Assembly: GCA_016791085.1 (NCBI GenBank)
Contig: JAEUNN010000850.1
Coordinates: 1-10,642, forward strand
DNA from: Rhodocyclaceae bacterium
Lineage (GTDB): Bacteria; Pseudomonadota; Gammaproteobacteria; Burkholderiales; Rhodocyclaceae
Direction: 5' to 3'
Length of the DNA stretch: 10,642 nt
The notes under the pieces were generated by a model. The model was not told the DNA's origin and ran no database searches. It saw only the letters and a list, made by a program, of their open reading frames with translations. The position numbers were made by a program, and so were the translations under genes. Each line of letters starts with the position of its first letter. The stretch's first letter is position 1. Below, one piece after another: positions 1-5,008 of the stretch.

Positions 1-380
1 CCGGGTTTTATCGCGATCTGGGCTACGGCCTGATTTATGCGCAGGTGCTGCCGCACTTCAAGTACGAAGATGCGGCGGTGCAGGCGGCCGTGCTGGCGCG
101 TGCAGGCGAGCGCTCGCGACGCTGGCTGGGCGTGCTGGACCGGCATTTCATCGGACCGGATCGCAACTATGTCGTGGGCGATACCATGAGCCTGGCCGAC
201 TATCTGGGTGCCTGCCTGGTTACGGTGGGGGAAGTCATACGCCTGGATTATTCGGCTTATCCCAATGTGGTGCGCTGGCTGAACACCATCAAGGCACGCC
301 CCGCCTGGGGCAAGGTTAACGAAGGTTTTTACCAGTATTTCGTCACCCCGTTGAAGGACGCGCCGTTCGTGGGGCTTTGA
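1..380 (+). CDS. Glutathione S-transferase-like protein, C-terminal part (5' end outside window)
   Basis: The reading frame is open from base 3 and gives 125 residues ending at TGA 378-380; the start lies left of the window. What remains resembles the all-helical C-terminal domain of cytosolic glutathione S-transferases. The clearest part is the SLADYLGACL segment (the usual 'S-x-A-D' N-capping helix motif of the GST core), followed by a YPNVVRWLNTIKARPAW helix where GSTs typically have 'YPxxxxWxxRxxxRPA'. The N-terminal thioredoxin-like domain that binds glutathione is not in the window, so catalytic residues cannot be checked. The family conjugates glutathione to electrophiles or acts as a dehalogenase, isomerase or stress protein; nothing here decides which. 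The gene converges on the next one across a strong hairpin. Confidence is good for the fold and low for the substrate. Confidence 0.85.
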   Translation, partial: GFYRDLGYGLIYAQVLPHFKYEDAAVQAAVLARAGERSRRWLGVLDRHFIGPDRNYVVGDTMSLADYLGACLVTVGEVIRLDYSAYPNVVRWLNTIKARPAWGKVNEGFYQYFVTPLKDAPFVGL

Positions 381-383
381 GGC

Positions 384-417
384 GGCGCGCGCCGGCCGGG
401 GCGGCCCGGCGCGTGCC
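384..417. terminator. GC-rich hairpin between convergent genes
   Basis: Bases 384-395 and 406-417 form a 12-pair stem (11 Watson-Crick pairs plus one G-T) around a 10-base loop. It lies 3 bases after the GST-like stop and 15 bases beyond the stop of the convergent gene, so it could end transcripts from both sides. No run of T follows on either strand, so it is not a textbook Rho-independent terminator. It could also be an mRNA 3'-end stabiliser. Confidence 0.4.
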
Positions 418-432
418 GCGGCGCCGCAGGGC

Positions 433-876
433 TCAGGCCCCGGCGCCGAATTCCAGGCAGAAGTCGATCAGCCTGTCCTTGCCCCAATACACCTTGCCGA
501 GATAGAAATTCGGCCCGATCAGGCGGATTTCATCGCGTATCCAGTGCGCCAGAAACGAGGTTTCGGAATAGTCGAGCACGATGCACTCTTTTTTGTCCAG
601 CCAGCTTTCGGACTTGTAAACCTTGGCGATGATGGCTTCCACGCCGAATGCCGTGATGCGGTTTTTCAGCACGCCTTTTTTCGCATCGAACACCTTGCCC
701 TGCCAGCCGAAGTGGTTCACGAATTCGGCGATGCGCGCCGAATAGTCCGTGCCGGGCGCGATGATGGCCGTGCCTTTGGCCGGCCCGTCCGGTATGTCCC
801 CGGCCGGGCTGGCACGGAACAGGTCGTCCAGTTGTTGCTGCGTCATGGACAGCAATTGCGCGACGGTATAAGTCAT
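433..876 (-). CDS. Conserved-looking hypothetical protein (147 aa)
   Basis: I do not recognise a named family with certainty. The start at 876 was chosen because an excellent Shine-Dalgarno sequence (AAGGAGATATA) ends just upstream of the ATG, and the frame beyond it is low-complexity Ala/Arg/Pro typical of non-coding GC-rich DNA. The 147-residue product has no signal peptide or membrane segment. It opens with a helix and the pattern 'LFRASPAGDIPDGPAKGTAI' (residues 19-38). A lysine-rich centre follows, and the C-terminal half (about 98-142) alternates charged and hydrophobic stretches: YSETSFLAHWIRDEIRLIGPNFYLGKVYW, then LIDFCLEF at 136-143. The 'xRDEIRxIxPxxYLGxVYW' section looks like a beta-rich ligand-binding or enzyme fold, but that is an impression. 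The gene appears monocistronic, facing the GST-like gene. Confidence 0.85.
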   Translation of the reverse strand: MTYTVAQLLSMTQQQLDDLFRASPAGDIPDGPAKGTAIIAPGTDYSARIAEFVNHFGWQGKVFDAKKGVLKNRITAFGVEAIIAKVYKSESWLDKKECIVLDYSETSFLAHWIRDEIRLIGPNFYLGKVYWGKDRLIDFCLEFGAGA

Positions 877-961
877 CGTATATCTCCTTGATGGGCCGGG
901 GGCGAAACGGGGAACTGCCGGGCACGCCGGCCGCCTGACAGGCGGCGCGCCTCGTGCCGAA

Positions 962-967
962 AGTATA
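962..967 (-). promoter_or_regulatory. Possible -10 element (TATACT) for the 433-876 gene
   Basis: Read on the minus strand this is TATACT (5 of 6 to the sigma-70 consensus), about 86 bases before the start codon. No convincing -35 lies 16-18 bases upstream, where the DNA is almost pure G and C. Confidence 0.3.
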
Positions 968-1260
968 GAGGGGCGCGCAGGCCCGCGCGAGGCCGGCGCC
1001 GCGCACCGGGCTGCGGCCCGCACGCGAGGCCGTCATGCCACGCTGTGCATATGCTCCGTCCGATCGTCAGGGTGCCCGCCGATGCCTACAGTCCTTCCGG
1101 CGCGGCCGGGCATTTACTTGCGCTTTGCGGATTGCCCGTGCGGCCCGGGCGCGGCAACCTGGCCAATGCCGCAATGCCGGACGGGGCATTTCGCCCCGTT
1201 CGCACCATTTGCATCTACGTTTTCCGGTTCCCGGCTATTCCACGCTCGGTGCGTGCGAAC

Positions 1261-1287
1261 GCCCTTCGACAGGCTCAGGGCGAACGG
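1261..1287. repeat. Short dispersed intergenic repeat (TTCGACAGGCTCAGGGCGAA core)
   Basis: The core TTCGACAGGCTCAGGGCGAA at 1265-1284 has short inverted ends (TTCG/CGAA). I recognise it from memory as a short repeat scattered between genes in many proteobacterial genomes. When mistranslated it gives the familiar 'PFDRLRANG' or 'SLSKPF' peptides. Only one copy is in this window, so repeat status rests on that recollection. It abuts a run of eight G. Confidence 0.6.
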
Positions 1288-1316
1288 GGGGGGTGCCCGT
1301 CGCTGCTGCGCAGGCT

Positions 1317-1343
1317 ATTCAAGGCCCTGTATTCAAGGCCCTG
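1317..1343. repeat. Two-copy tandem repeat, 13 bases
   Basis: ATTCAAGGCCCTG occurs at 1317-1329 and again at 1331-1343, a 14-base period with one spacer base. It lies just past the chemoreceptor stop codon. It is probably a small slippage duplication. Confidence 0.6.
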
Positions 1344-1361
1344 CGGCATGCGCCCGCGCCT

Positions 1362-2651
1362 TCAGCGCGCCTGGGTTTCTATGTTCTCGAACAGGCGGTC
1401 GTAAATGTGCACCAGCGCGTCGCGGTCCGAACTGCCGCGCACCCAACGGCGCGTGCGCGCCAGTTCCACGGCCTGGCATTCCATATCCGACAGGCTGCCG
1501 GTATCGACCTCGCGGCCGTTGATGATGGCGCTCGCGTCGGCGCGCGCACGCTGGGCGAGCCCGAGTACGCGCATCCAGTTTTCCATGCCGCTGGTGCTGC
1601 CGCTGATCGCCGCGGCGCGCTGCACCACTTCGCTGGCCGACCCGGCGCTGGTCGCCAGGTTGTCGCCGAATTCGCCCGCCGTGCTGCGTGCCGTGCCCAC
1701 CGCATCCACGAGGGCGCCGATCTGCACGTTGGCGGTGTCCATGGTTTGCGACATGGCCGCGATGGCGCGCGAAATTTCTTCCGCGGCGCGCTGCGACTGA
1801 TCGGCCAGTTTGCGCACTTCGTCCGCCACGACCGCGAAGCCGCGGCCGGATTCGCCCGCGCGGGCGGCTTCGATGGCAGCGTTCAGGGCGAGCAGATTGG
1901 TCTGTTTGGCGATGCCGTCTATGTGCCCGGTCAGCCCGCGTATGGCGCCTGCCTTTTCCGCCAGATCGGCCAGTGCGGCGGTGCCGCTGTTGGCCGAACT
2001 GCGCGCCGCGCCAAGTGCCTGTGCCATGCGGCTGGCGGCCGCCGACATGGCGCTGGCGGAGTCCGCGAAGGTGCTGGCGAGCGCGTGGGTTTGCGCAGAA
2101 TCGCCCGACACGCTGCCCAGCGCTTCGCTCACGTGCGCGATGGCGTTCGACAGCCCGCGCTCGGAACGCACGAATATGCGCGACAGCAAAGCTTCTTTGG
2201 CGACCGATTCCTGCGCCGCATCGACCTTGTCGACCAGGGTTTGAATCTGCACCAGCACGTCGCGGAAGGTGCCGTGCAGCCCGGTGGTCTGGATGCGGCG
2301 CGCGCTGCGGCCGTCCGAACTGGCATGCAGCGCCCCCAGAATTTCGCGGAATGCCGTTTCGGTCTGATCCAGCGCGGAATTCAAATCCACGCGTATGGCA
2401 TTCATGACGGGGTCGCCAAAACTGTGCGGCAGGCGTGCCACCAGCCGGCCTTTGCCGACCTCGCGCAACATGCCCTGCAAATCCTGCAGCGCCGCGTCGG
2501 GTTTGCCGCCGGCCGGCCAGAACAGCGCCACCAGGGCCGCCGCGAGCGCCGCCAGCGCCGCCCAGGCCTGCCAGAATGCCAGCGCGCCGCCCGCTGCGAT
2601 CAGCAGGGCCGCGGCGAAGCGCCGGTCAAAGCGAGAAAACCAGTTGTTCAT
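1362..2651 (-). CDS. Methyl-accepting chemotaxis protein, sensor-less Aer/CetA-type receptor
   Basis: This is a 429-residue chemoreceptor that should pass signals to the CheA/CheW array at the inner membrane. Residues 12-46 form one long hydrophobic stretch, best read as a short membrane hairpin with almost no periplasmic part, as in E. coli Aer. HAMP-like segments follow at about 48-105 and possibly 115-145. The cytoplasmic signalling coiled coil has the diagnostic hairpin tip at about 248-286 (KQTNLLALNAAIEAARAGES, then GRGFAVVADEVRKLADQS). There is no periplasmic or PAS sensor; the PAS domain is in the overlapping gene just upstream. The start at 2651 follows a GGGAG Shine-Dalgarno and lies inside the PAS gene, so translation is probably coupled. 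Residues about 355-429 form a tail (MECQAVELARTRRW at 390-403) that I cannot assign. No C-terminal CheR-tethering pentapeptide is seen. Receptor identity is certain; the CetA-like role is inferred. Confidence 0.95.
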   Translation of the reverse strand: MNNWFSRFDRRFAAALLIAAGGALAFWQAWAALAALAAALVALFWPAGGKPDAALQDLQGMLREVGKGRLVARLPHSFGDPVMNAIRVDLNSALDQTETAFREILGALHASSDGRSARRIQTTGLHGTFRDVLVQIQTLVDKVDAAQESVAKEALLSRIFVRSERGLSNAIAHVSEALGSVSGDSAQTHALASTFADSASAMSAAASRMAQALGAARSSANSGTAALADLAEKAGAIRGLTGHIDGIAKQTNLLALNAAIEAARAGESGRGFAVVADEVRKLADQSQRAAEEISRAIAAMSQTMDTANVQIGALVDAVGTARSTAGEFGDNLATSAGSASEVVQRAAAISGSTSGMENWMRVLGLAQRARADASAIINGREVDTGSLSDMECQAVELARTRRWVRGSSDRDALVHIYDRLFENIETQAR

Positions 2652-3144
2652 AATCGACTCCCGCACCCTGCATGACATCTACCAGCACTTTGGTTCCGGC
2701 TTCGATGGCGTTGCGCGCGCCGGCCGCCTTTTCCGCTGCGAGCATTTGCCGATATACCGGCTCGATCTTGGCGATGGCCTCGCGGCGCGGGCAGCGCCGC
2801 ACCGAGGTGTAGCCGACGATCTGCCCCTGACTGTCGAAATCCGGCGTGACGTGGGCGAACACCCAGTAAAAACTGCCGTCCTTGGCCAGGTTTTTCACGT
2901 AGGCAAACACTTCCTTGCCGGCCTGTATGGTGTCCCACACCAGCTTGAACGCCGAGCGCGGCATGTCCGGGTGGCGGATGATGTTGTGCTGGGTACCCAG
3001 CAGTTCTTCTTCGCTGTAGCCGGAAAATTCGATGAATATCGGATTGCCGTAGGTAATGCGGCCCTTGCAGTCGGTTTTCGACACTATGAAATCGTTTTCG
3101 CGCATCAGCTTCTCGCGGCTGGTTGGTGTGATGTCGCGCTTCAT
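2626..3144 (-). CDS. Aer-like PAS domain redox/energy sensor (CetB-like partner of the receptor)
   Basis: The 172-residue product is a single PAS domain (about 16-120) with a helical tail and no membrane segment. It closely resembles the FAD-binding PAS domain of Aer: 'NPIFIEFSGYSEEELLG' (34-50), 'HNIIRHPDMPRSAF' (53-66), a Trp at 70, 'VKNLAKDGSFYWV' (83-95) and 'GYTSVRR' (111-117). Arg57, His58 and Asp60 fall at the same numbers as the FAD-pocket residues of E. coli Aer. The position of Aer Trp79 appears to be Val here, with Phe next. The start at 3144 follows a GAGGAGAGG ribosome-binding site. The stop lies 26 bases inside the receptor gene, so the pair encodes PAS, then membrane anchor, HAMP and signalling domain, which is Aer's order in two pieces. 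It probably senses electron-transport redox state through FAD; direct oxygen or heme sensing is less likely given the Aer-type motif. Confidence 0.9.
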   Translation of the reverse strand: MKRDITPTSREKLMRENDFIVSKTDCKGRITYGNPIFIEFSGYSEEELLGTQHNIIRHPDMPRSAFKLVWDTIQAGKEVFAYVKNLAKDGSFYWVFAHVTPDFDSQGQIVGYTSVRRCPRREAIAKIEPVYRQMLAAEKAAGARNAIEAGTKVLVDVMQGAGVDYEQLVFSL

Positions 3145-3162
3145 CCTCGCCTCTCCTCGATG

Positions 3163-3201
3163 GGCCGAAACGGCCATATCGGCCGCAGCGGCGCTGCGGC
3201 C
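3163..3201 (-). promoter_or_regulatory. Paired hairpins in the 5' leader of the PAS/receptor operon
   Basis: Bases 3181-3189 and 3193-3201 are a perfect 9-pair inverted repeat with a 3-base loop. Bases 3163-3167 and 3171-3175 (GGCCG/CGGCC, AAA loop) form a second perfect stem, directly upstream of the Shine-Dalgarno. Both would be in the transcript and could affect translation or mRNA stability. Neither has a following T run, so neither is a standard terminator. Confidence 0.4.
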
Positions 3202-3235
3202 GCCTGCGTCCGTCTCGTTCTCTGTAACTTCATGA

Positions 3236-3262
3236 ATTACGTCACGCCGGAAAATTGCTTTA
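3236..3262 (-). promoter_or_regulatory. Candidate flagellar sigma-28 (FliA) promoter
   Basis: On the minus strand TAAAGCAA (3262-3255) is followed by exactly 11 bases and then GACGTAAT (3243-3236). The enterobacterial FliA consensus is TAAAGTTT-N11-GCCGATAA. The -35 half matches well (TAAAG) and the -10 half only partly (4 of 8). The position, about 85 bases before the PAS start, and the chemotaxis genes downstream make it plausible. Chemoreceptor genes are commonly FliA-dependent. Confidence 0.35.
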
Positions 3263-3444
3263 ACCGGTTGGACGAAAGGGCGCGCCGGCGGCTATCGCGG
3301 TGCGTCCGGGAAGTCATGGTCATAGCCTGCGCCGGGCGCGCGGGTGCGGGCGCGCGCAGGCCATGCAAGGCGCGCGGCTGCGGCGCTGGCGGGGCCGGGG
3401 CTTGCGCTACCCGCGGCCGGCCGGCGCACATGCACCTGCGGGAA

Positions 3445-3963
3445 TCAGGGGCCGGCAGCTTGCGTGAGGCTGCCGGCCACGCTTACCCGGGCGCTCCCGC
3501 GCGTGTCGTTGGCGTGCGCGGCCACGGTGCCGGCGGGCGGCGCACAGGTGGTGTAGCGCAGCACTTCGCCTACCCGCATGAACACGCCTTCGCGCCGCAA
3601 ATAGGCGTTCTGCGCCGCATACGCCTGCTGTTCGGTGGCGAGCAGGGCCGCACAATCGGCATAAATGGCCGTGCCGTGCTGGCGGTATTGCAGGGCGTGC
3701 ACGATTTCGTGCAGCAGGAAGGAGTTGTCGGCAGGTTTTTCGAGGTCCAGCGTATCCAGGTACAGGATGCGGTTACGCTCGGTATCGAATACCGCCATGA
3801 TGCCGGCGCAGCCGTGGTCGGCCTGGCTTTCGGGACAAACGGTGTGGTGCATTTCGGCGCGCGACACGCGCTCGAAGCTGGGCAACTGTTCGACCGCCAT
3901 GGACGGCAGGCCGCTGAATTTGATGGCCAGTTCCAGCAGGAAGGTGATTAGCGCCGTGTCCAT
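3445..3963 (-). CDS. Predicted zinc metalloprotease, HExxH type (DUF6647-like)
   Basis: The 172-residue protein has the zincin motif in 'LLHEIVHALQYRQHG', with HEIVH at residues 85-89. A Glu at 111 in 'EQQAYAAQNAYL' is well placed as the third zinc ligand of a gluzincin-type site. His85, Glu86, His89 and Glu111 would be the catalytic set. The N-terminal part carries a short amphipathic or hydrophobic helix (4-20) with no clear signal-peptide cleavage site. Cysteines at 43, 52, 104 and 140 could form disulfides if the protein is exported. The start at 3963 is set by a near-perfect Shine-Dalgarno (AAAGGAGG). The arrangement resembles the family I know as DUF6647, named from memory. Substrate is unknown. 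The last 25 or so residues are less conserved-looking and overlap a hairpin. Confidence 0.8.
   Translation of the reverse strand: MDTALITFLLELAIKFSGLPSMAVEQLPSFERVSRAEMHHTVCPESQADHGCAGIMAVFDTERNRILYLDTLDLEKPADNSFLLHEIVHALQYRQHGTAIYADCAALLATEQQAYAAQNAYLRREGVFMRVGEVLRYTTCAPPAGTVAAHANDTRGSARVSVAGSLTQAAGP
3450..3478 (-). terminator. Hairpin at the 3' end of the metalloprotease gene
   Basis: GGCCGGCAGC (3450-3459) and GCTGCCGGCC (3469-3478) are a perfect 10-pair inverted repeat with a 9-base loop. It covers the last codons and ends 2 bases before the stop codon. The stem is strong enough to pause RNA polymerase, but there is no T run after it, so Rho-independent termination is doubtful. Confidence 0.35.
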
Positions 3964-4124
3964 CGTCGCCTCCTTTCATGGCCGGGGCCGGCCCGGTCAT
4001 GGCGACCTGCCACCGGATAGCCGACATTGCCGCAAGGGCGGCGCACGATAGGTTCGCATTGCACCGGATAAGCTTGCGCCGCGGTTGCGCGGGCGGTGTG
4101 GACGGGAGAAATGGCGAGCTTCAT
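3948..4124 (-). CDS. Possible small upstream ORF (58 aa) overlapping the metalloprotease start
   Basis: An ATG at 4124 preceded by AAAGGAAA at good spacing opens a 58-codon frame that ends at TAA 3948-3950, 16 bases past the metalloprotease start, in a different frame. The product begins MKLAISPVHTARATAAQAYP and has cysteines at 27 and 35. The last 20 residues are Arg-rich and look like out-of-frame DNA. I recognise no family. It may be a real small protein, or a translated leader whose termination feeds ribosomes to the metalloprotease ribosome-binding site. Evidence for translation is the ribosome-binding site and the overlap only. Confidence 0.4.
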   Translation of the reverse strand: MKLAISPVHTARATAAQAYPVQCEPIVRRPCGNVGYPVAGRHDRAGPGHERRRRWTRR

Positions 4125-4161
4125 GGGCGGTTTCCTTTCGCTGAATAAGTTTGGAAGTTTC

Positions 4162-4191
4162 AGTCTAAGCAAGAAATATTGCGTTGCACAA
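4162..4191 (-). promoter_or_regulatory. Candidate sigma-70 promoter for the small ORF and metalloprotease
   Basis: On the minus strand TTGTGC (4191-4186) and TAGACT (4167-4162) are separated by 18 bases, in a clear AT-rich island about 40 bases before the ATG at 4124. Matches to consensus are modest (3 and 4 of 6). The -35 hexamer lies inside the dyad repeat at 4179-4194. Confidence 0.35.
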
Positions 4192-4194
4192 TAG
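4179..4194. repeat. Dyad repeat, copy 1 (operator-like)
   Basis: TTGCGTTGCACAATAG matches copy 2 at 4280-4295 in 14 of 16 positions, in the same orientation. It is an imperfect palindrome (TTGCG-TTG-CACAA) that overlaps the -35 of the leftward promoter candidate, where a repressor would block RNA polymerase. No regulator gene is next to it. Confidence 0.4.
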
Positions 4195-4218
4195 CCAATT
4201 TGGGCCGGTGGATAAAAT

Positions 4219-4248
4219 GCAACACAGGCAAAATCAGTAGGTTATACT
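4219..4248 (+). promoter_or_regulatory. Weak candidate rightward promoter
   Basis: TATACT at 4243-4248 is a good -10 (5 of 6). The best -35 is GCAACA at 4219-4224 (3 of 6, 18-base spacer). It would fire into a region with no plus-strand gene that I trust, so either it is spurious or the transcript is non-coding. Confidence 0.2.
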
Positions 4249-4482
4249 GTATGGCTTGGCGTGGTCAGCCTGGCGATTGTTGCGTTGCGCAATGGGGCTG
4301 GGGCGCGCCCGCCGCGGGGCGCGGCGGTGCTCAGGGATAGGCTGCGGGTGAGGCCAGGATGGCGGCGCAAAGGTCGGCAGACCGCCTGGTCCGCTGACAT
4401 ACAGGAATTGCACCCGGTCGGGCCGCGGACTGCCGTCGATTTCTTGCCCGGCCGCCTTCCACGGGTCGTCGAGCGTTCGCAA
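4234..4482 (-). pseudogene. Possible gene remnant, unidentified
   Basis: The frame ends at a stop at 4234 and carries a protein-like stretch (about residues 3-45, with 'RPDRVQFLYVSGPGGLPTF'), then an Arg/Pro-rich tail. The same frame further upstream is blocked by TGA at about 4501-4503, beyond which it again reads plausibly. There is no start signal. It could be a decayed gene end or a chance open frame in GC-rich DNA; I lean slightly to chance. Confidence 0.2.
4280..4295. repeat. Dyad repeat, copy 2 (operator-like)
   Basis: TTGCGTTGCGCAATGG is the second copy, 101 bases from the first. Its inner part TTGCG-TTG-CGCAA is a perfect inverted repeat with a 3-base centre. It lies about 30 bases downstream of the weak rightward -10. 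Confidence 0.4.
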
Positions 4483-4640
4483 GGCGCCGAAGCTGGAATA
4501 TCAACGCTGCCTGGAAGGCTTGCGGACGCGGAAAAGTGCCCCTTCCGCTGCGCCGGCCAGGGAGCCTGGACGGAGCGCCGGCGCCGCCTTACCCTATCCT
4601 CGGTCGCCGCGCCGCATGCGGCAAGCGCGTGCTGCCCGGC

Positions 4641-4952
4641 TCAGGGCGCGTTGGCGTGCATCGTTTCGAGCGCCTCGCCGCACTCGCGGCGGTCGCGGAA
4701 CAGCAGCATTTCGCCGCCGGCCGCGAGCGCACAGCTGTGATAGGCGAGCGGCAGTCCGAAAGCGCCCGAGGCGCTGAATTCACAGGATTTGAAACGCTTC
4801 TGCAGCGTGTCGGTCACGCGTTCGCAGCGCGCCTTTTTCGGCTTGGTCCAGTCGAAGCCGTAACTGCCCGCGACGGCGAACGTGTCGGCGCCCAGCGCGT
4901 TCGTGCAAATGATCAGGCCGGCTGCGGCCAGCATCGCCAAGTTTCGATTCAT
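4641..4952 (-). CDS. Small secreted protein with four cysteines, downstream of pepN
   Basis: The 103-residue product begins with a standard Sec signal peptide: MNRN, a hydrophobic core LAMLAAAGLIICTNAL, and a likely cleavage after residue 21 (ALG, then ADTF). Cys16 is not in a good lipobox. The mature part of about 82 residues has cysteines at 43, 57, 74 and 91, an even count that suits two periplasmic disulfides. 'FAVAGSYGFDW' (25-35), 'CERVTDTLQKRFKSCEF' (43-59) and 'EMLLFRDRRECGEALE' (81-96) look like a compact domain. The start at 4952 has a GAGGG ribosome-binding site. It begins 56 bases after the pepN stop on the same strand, so it is probably co-transcribed. I know no function. A gene-specific promoter in the gap is not evident. 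Confidence 0.8.
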   Translation of the reverse strand: MNRNLAMLAAAGLIICTNALGADTFAVAGSYGFDWTKPKKARCERVTDTLQKRFKSCEFSASGAFGLPLAYHSCALAAGGEMLLFRDRRECGEALETMHANAP

Positions 4953-5008
4953 GCGCTTGCCCTCGACCGTATGGTGCGCCGCAAAGTTGCCGGCCGGGAA
5001 ATGTCGTC

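Larger units (their letters stand above)
877..1361. other. Gene-free interval of about 485 bases
   Basis: Both strands are open in several frames here, but the translations are Arg/Ala/Pro-rich and lack ribosome-binding sites, so I call no gene. Contents: the upstream region of the 433-876 gene; a 7-pair hairpin (1181-1187 with 1193-1199, ACGGGGC arms); the dispersed repeat at 1261-1287; a run of eight G at 1286-1293; and a two-copy 13-base repeat at 1317-1343. No T-tract terminator is visible after the chemoreceptor stop. Confidence 0.6.
3145..3444. other. Gene-free leader and promoter region of the PAS/receptor operon
   Basis: No credible gene is seen in these 300 bases. They hold two hairpins next to the PAS ribosome-binding site, a sigma-28-like promoter candidate, and a strong GC hairpin pairing 3326-3332 with 3354-3360 (CCTGCGC/GCGCAGG). 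That last hairpin sits about 85 bases past the metalloprotease stop and may separate the two units. No T-tract follows it. Confidence 0.55.
4125..4640. other. Region of about 515 bases with no confident gene
   Basis: The left third (4141-4260) is an AT-rich promoter-like island holding the promoter candidates and the dyad repeat. The rest is GC-rich. On the minus strand a frame stays open from about 4500 down to a stop at 4234-4236. Its section 'LDDPWKAAGQEIDGSPRPDR' reads like real protein, but the frame is closed by TGA just upstream and has no ribosome-binding site. It may be the decayed end of a lost gene. I recognise no family and call no CDS. Confidence 0.5.

Noticed and set aside
1181..1199. 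Hairpin as terminator of the chemoreceptor transcript
   Set aside because: It lies about 165 bases after the stop and has no T run on the minus strand.
1035..2675. Very long plus-strand open frame opposite the chemoreceptor
   Set aside because: It is antisense to a receptor with unmistakable motifs. Its translation is Arg/Ala/His-rich without domains, as expected of the complementary frame of GC-rich coding DNA.
3224..3240. Apparent palindrome around TTCATGAA near the PAS promoter
   Set aside because: Only the central 8 bases are truly self-complementary; the outer GTAA/TTAC pair is offset by one base, so it is not a convincing operator.
3237..3431. 64-codon minus-strand frame just after the metalloprotease
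   Set aside because: Mostly Ala/Pro/Arg translation from a GC-rich hairpin region, no Shine-Dalgarno, and it overlaps the promoter candidate of the PAS gene.
2395..3951. Long plus-strand open frame across the PAS and metalloprotease genes
   Set aside because: It spans three unrelated minus-strand genes and their intergenic DNA, has no ribosome-binding site and shows no family features.
4261..4740. Plus-strand frame starting at GTG near the weak rightward promoter
   Set aside because: No ribosome-binding site, compositionally random translation, and it runs into the secreted protein gene on the other strand.
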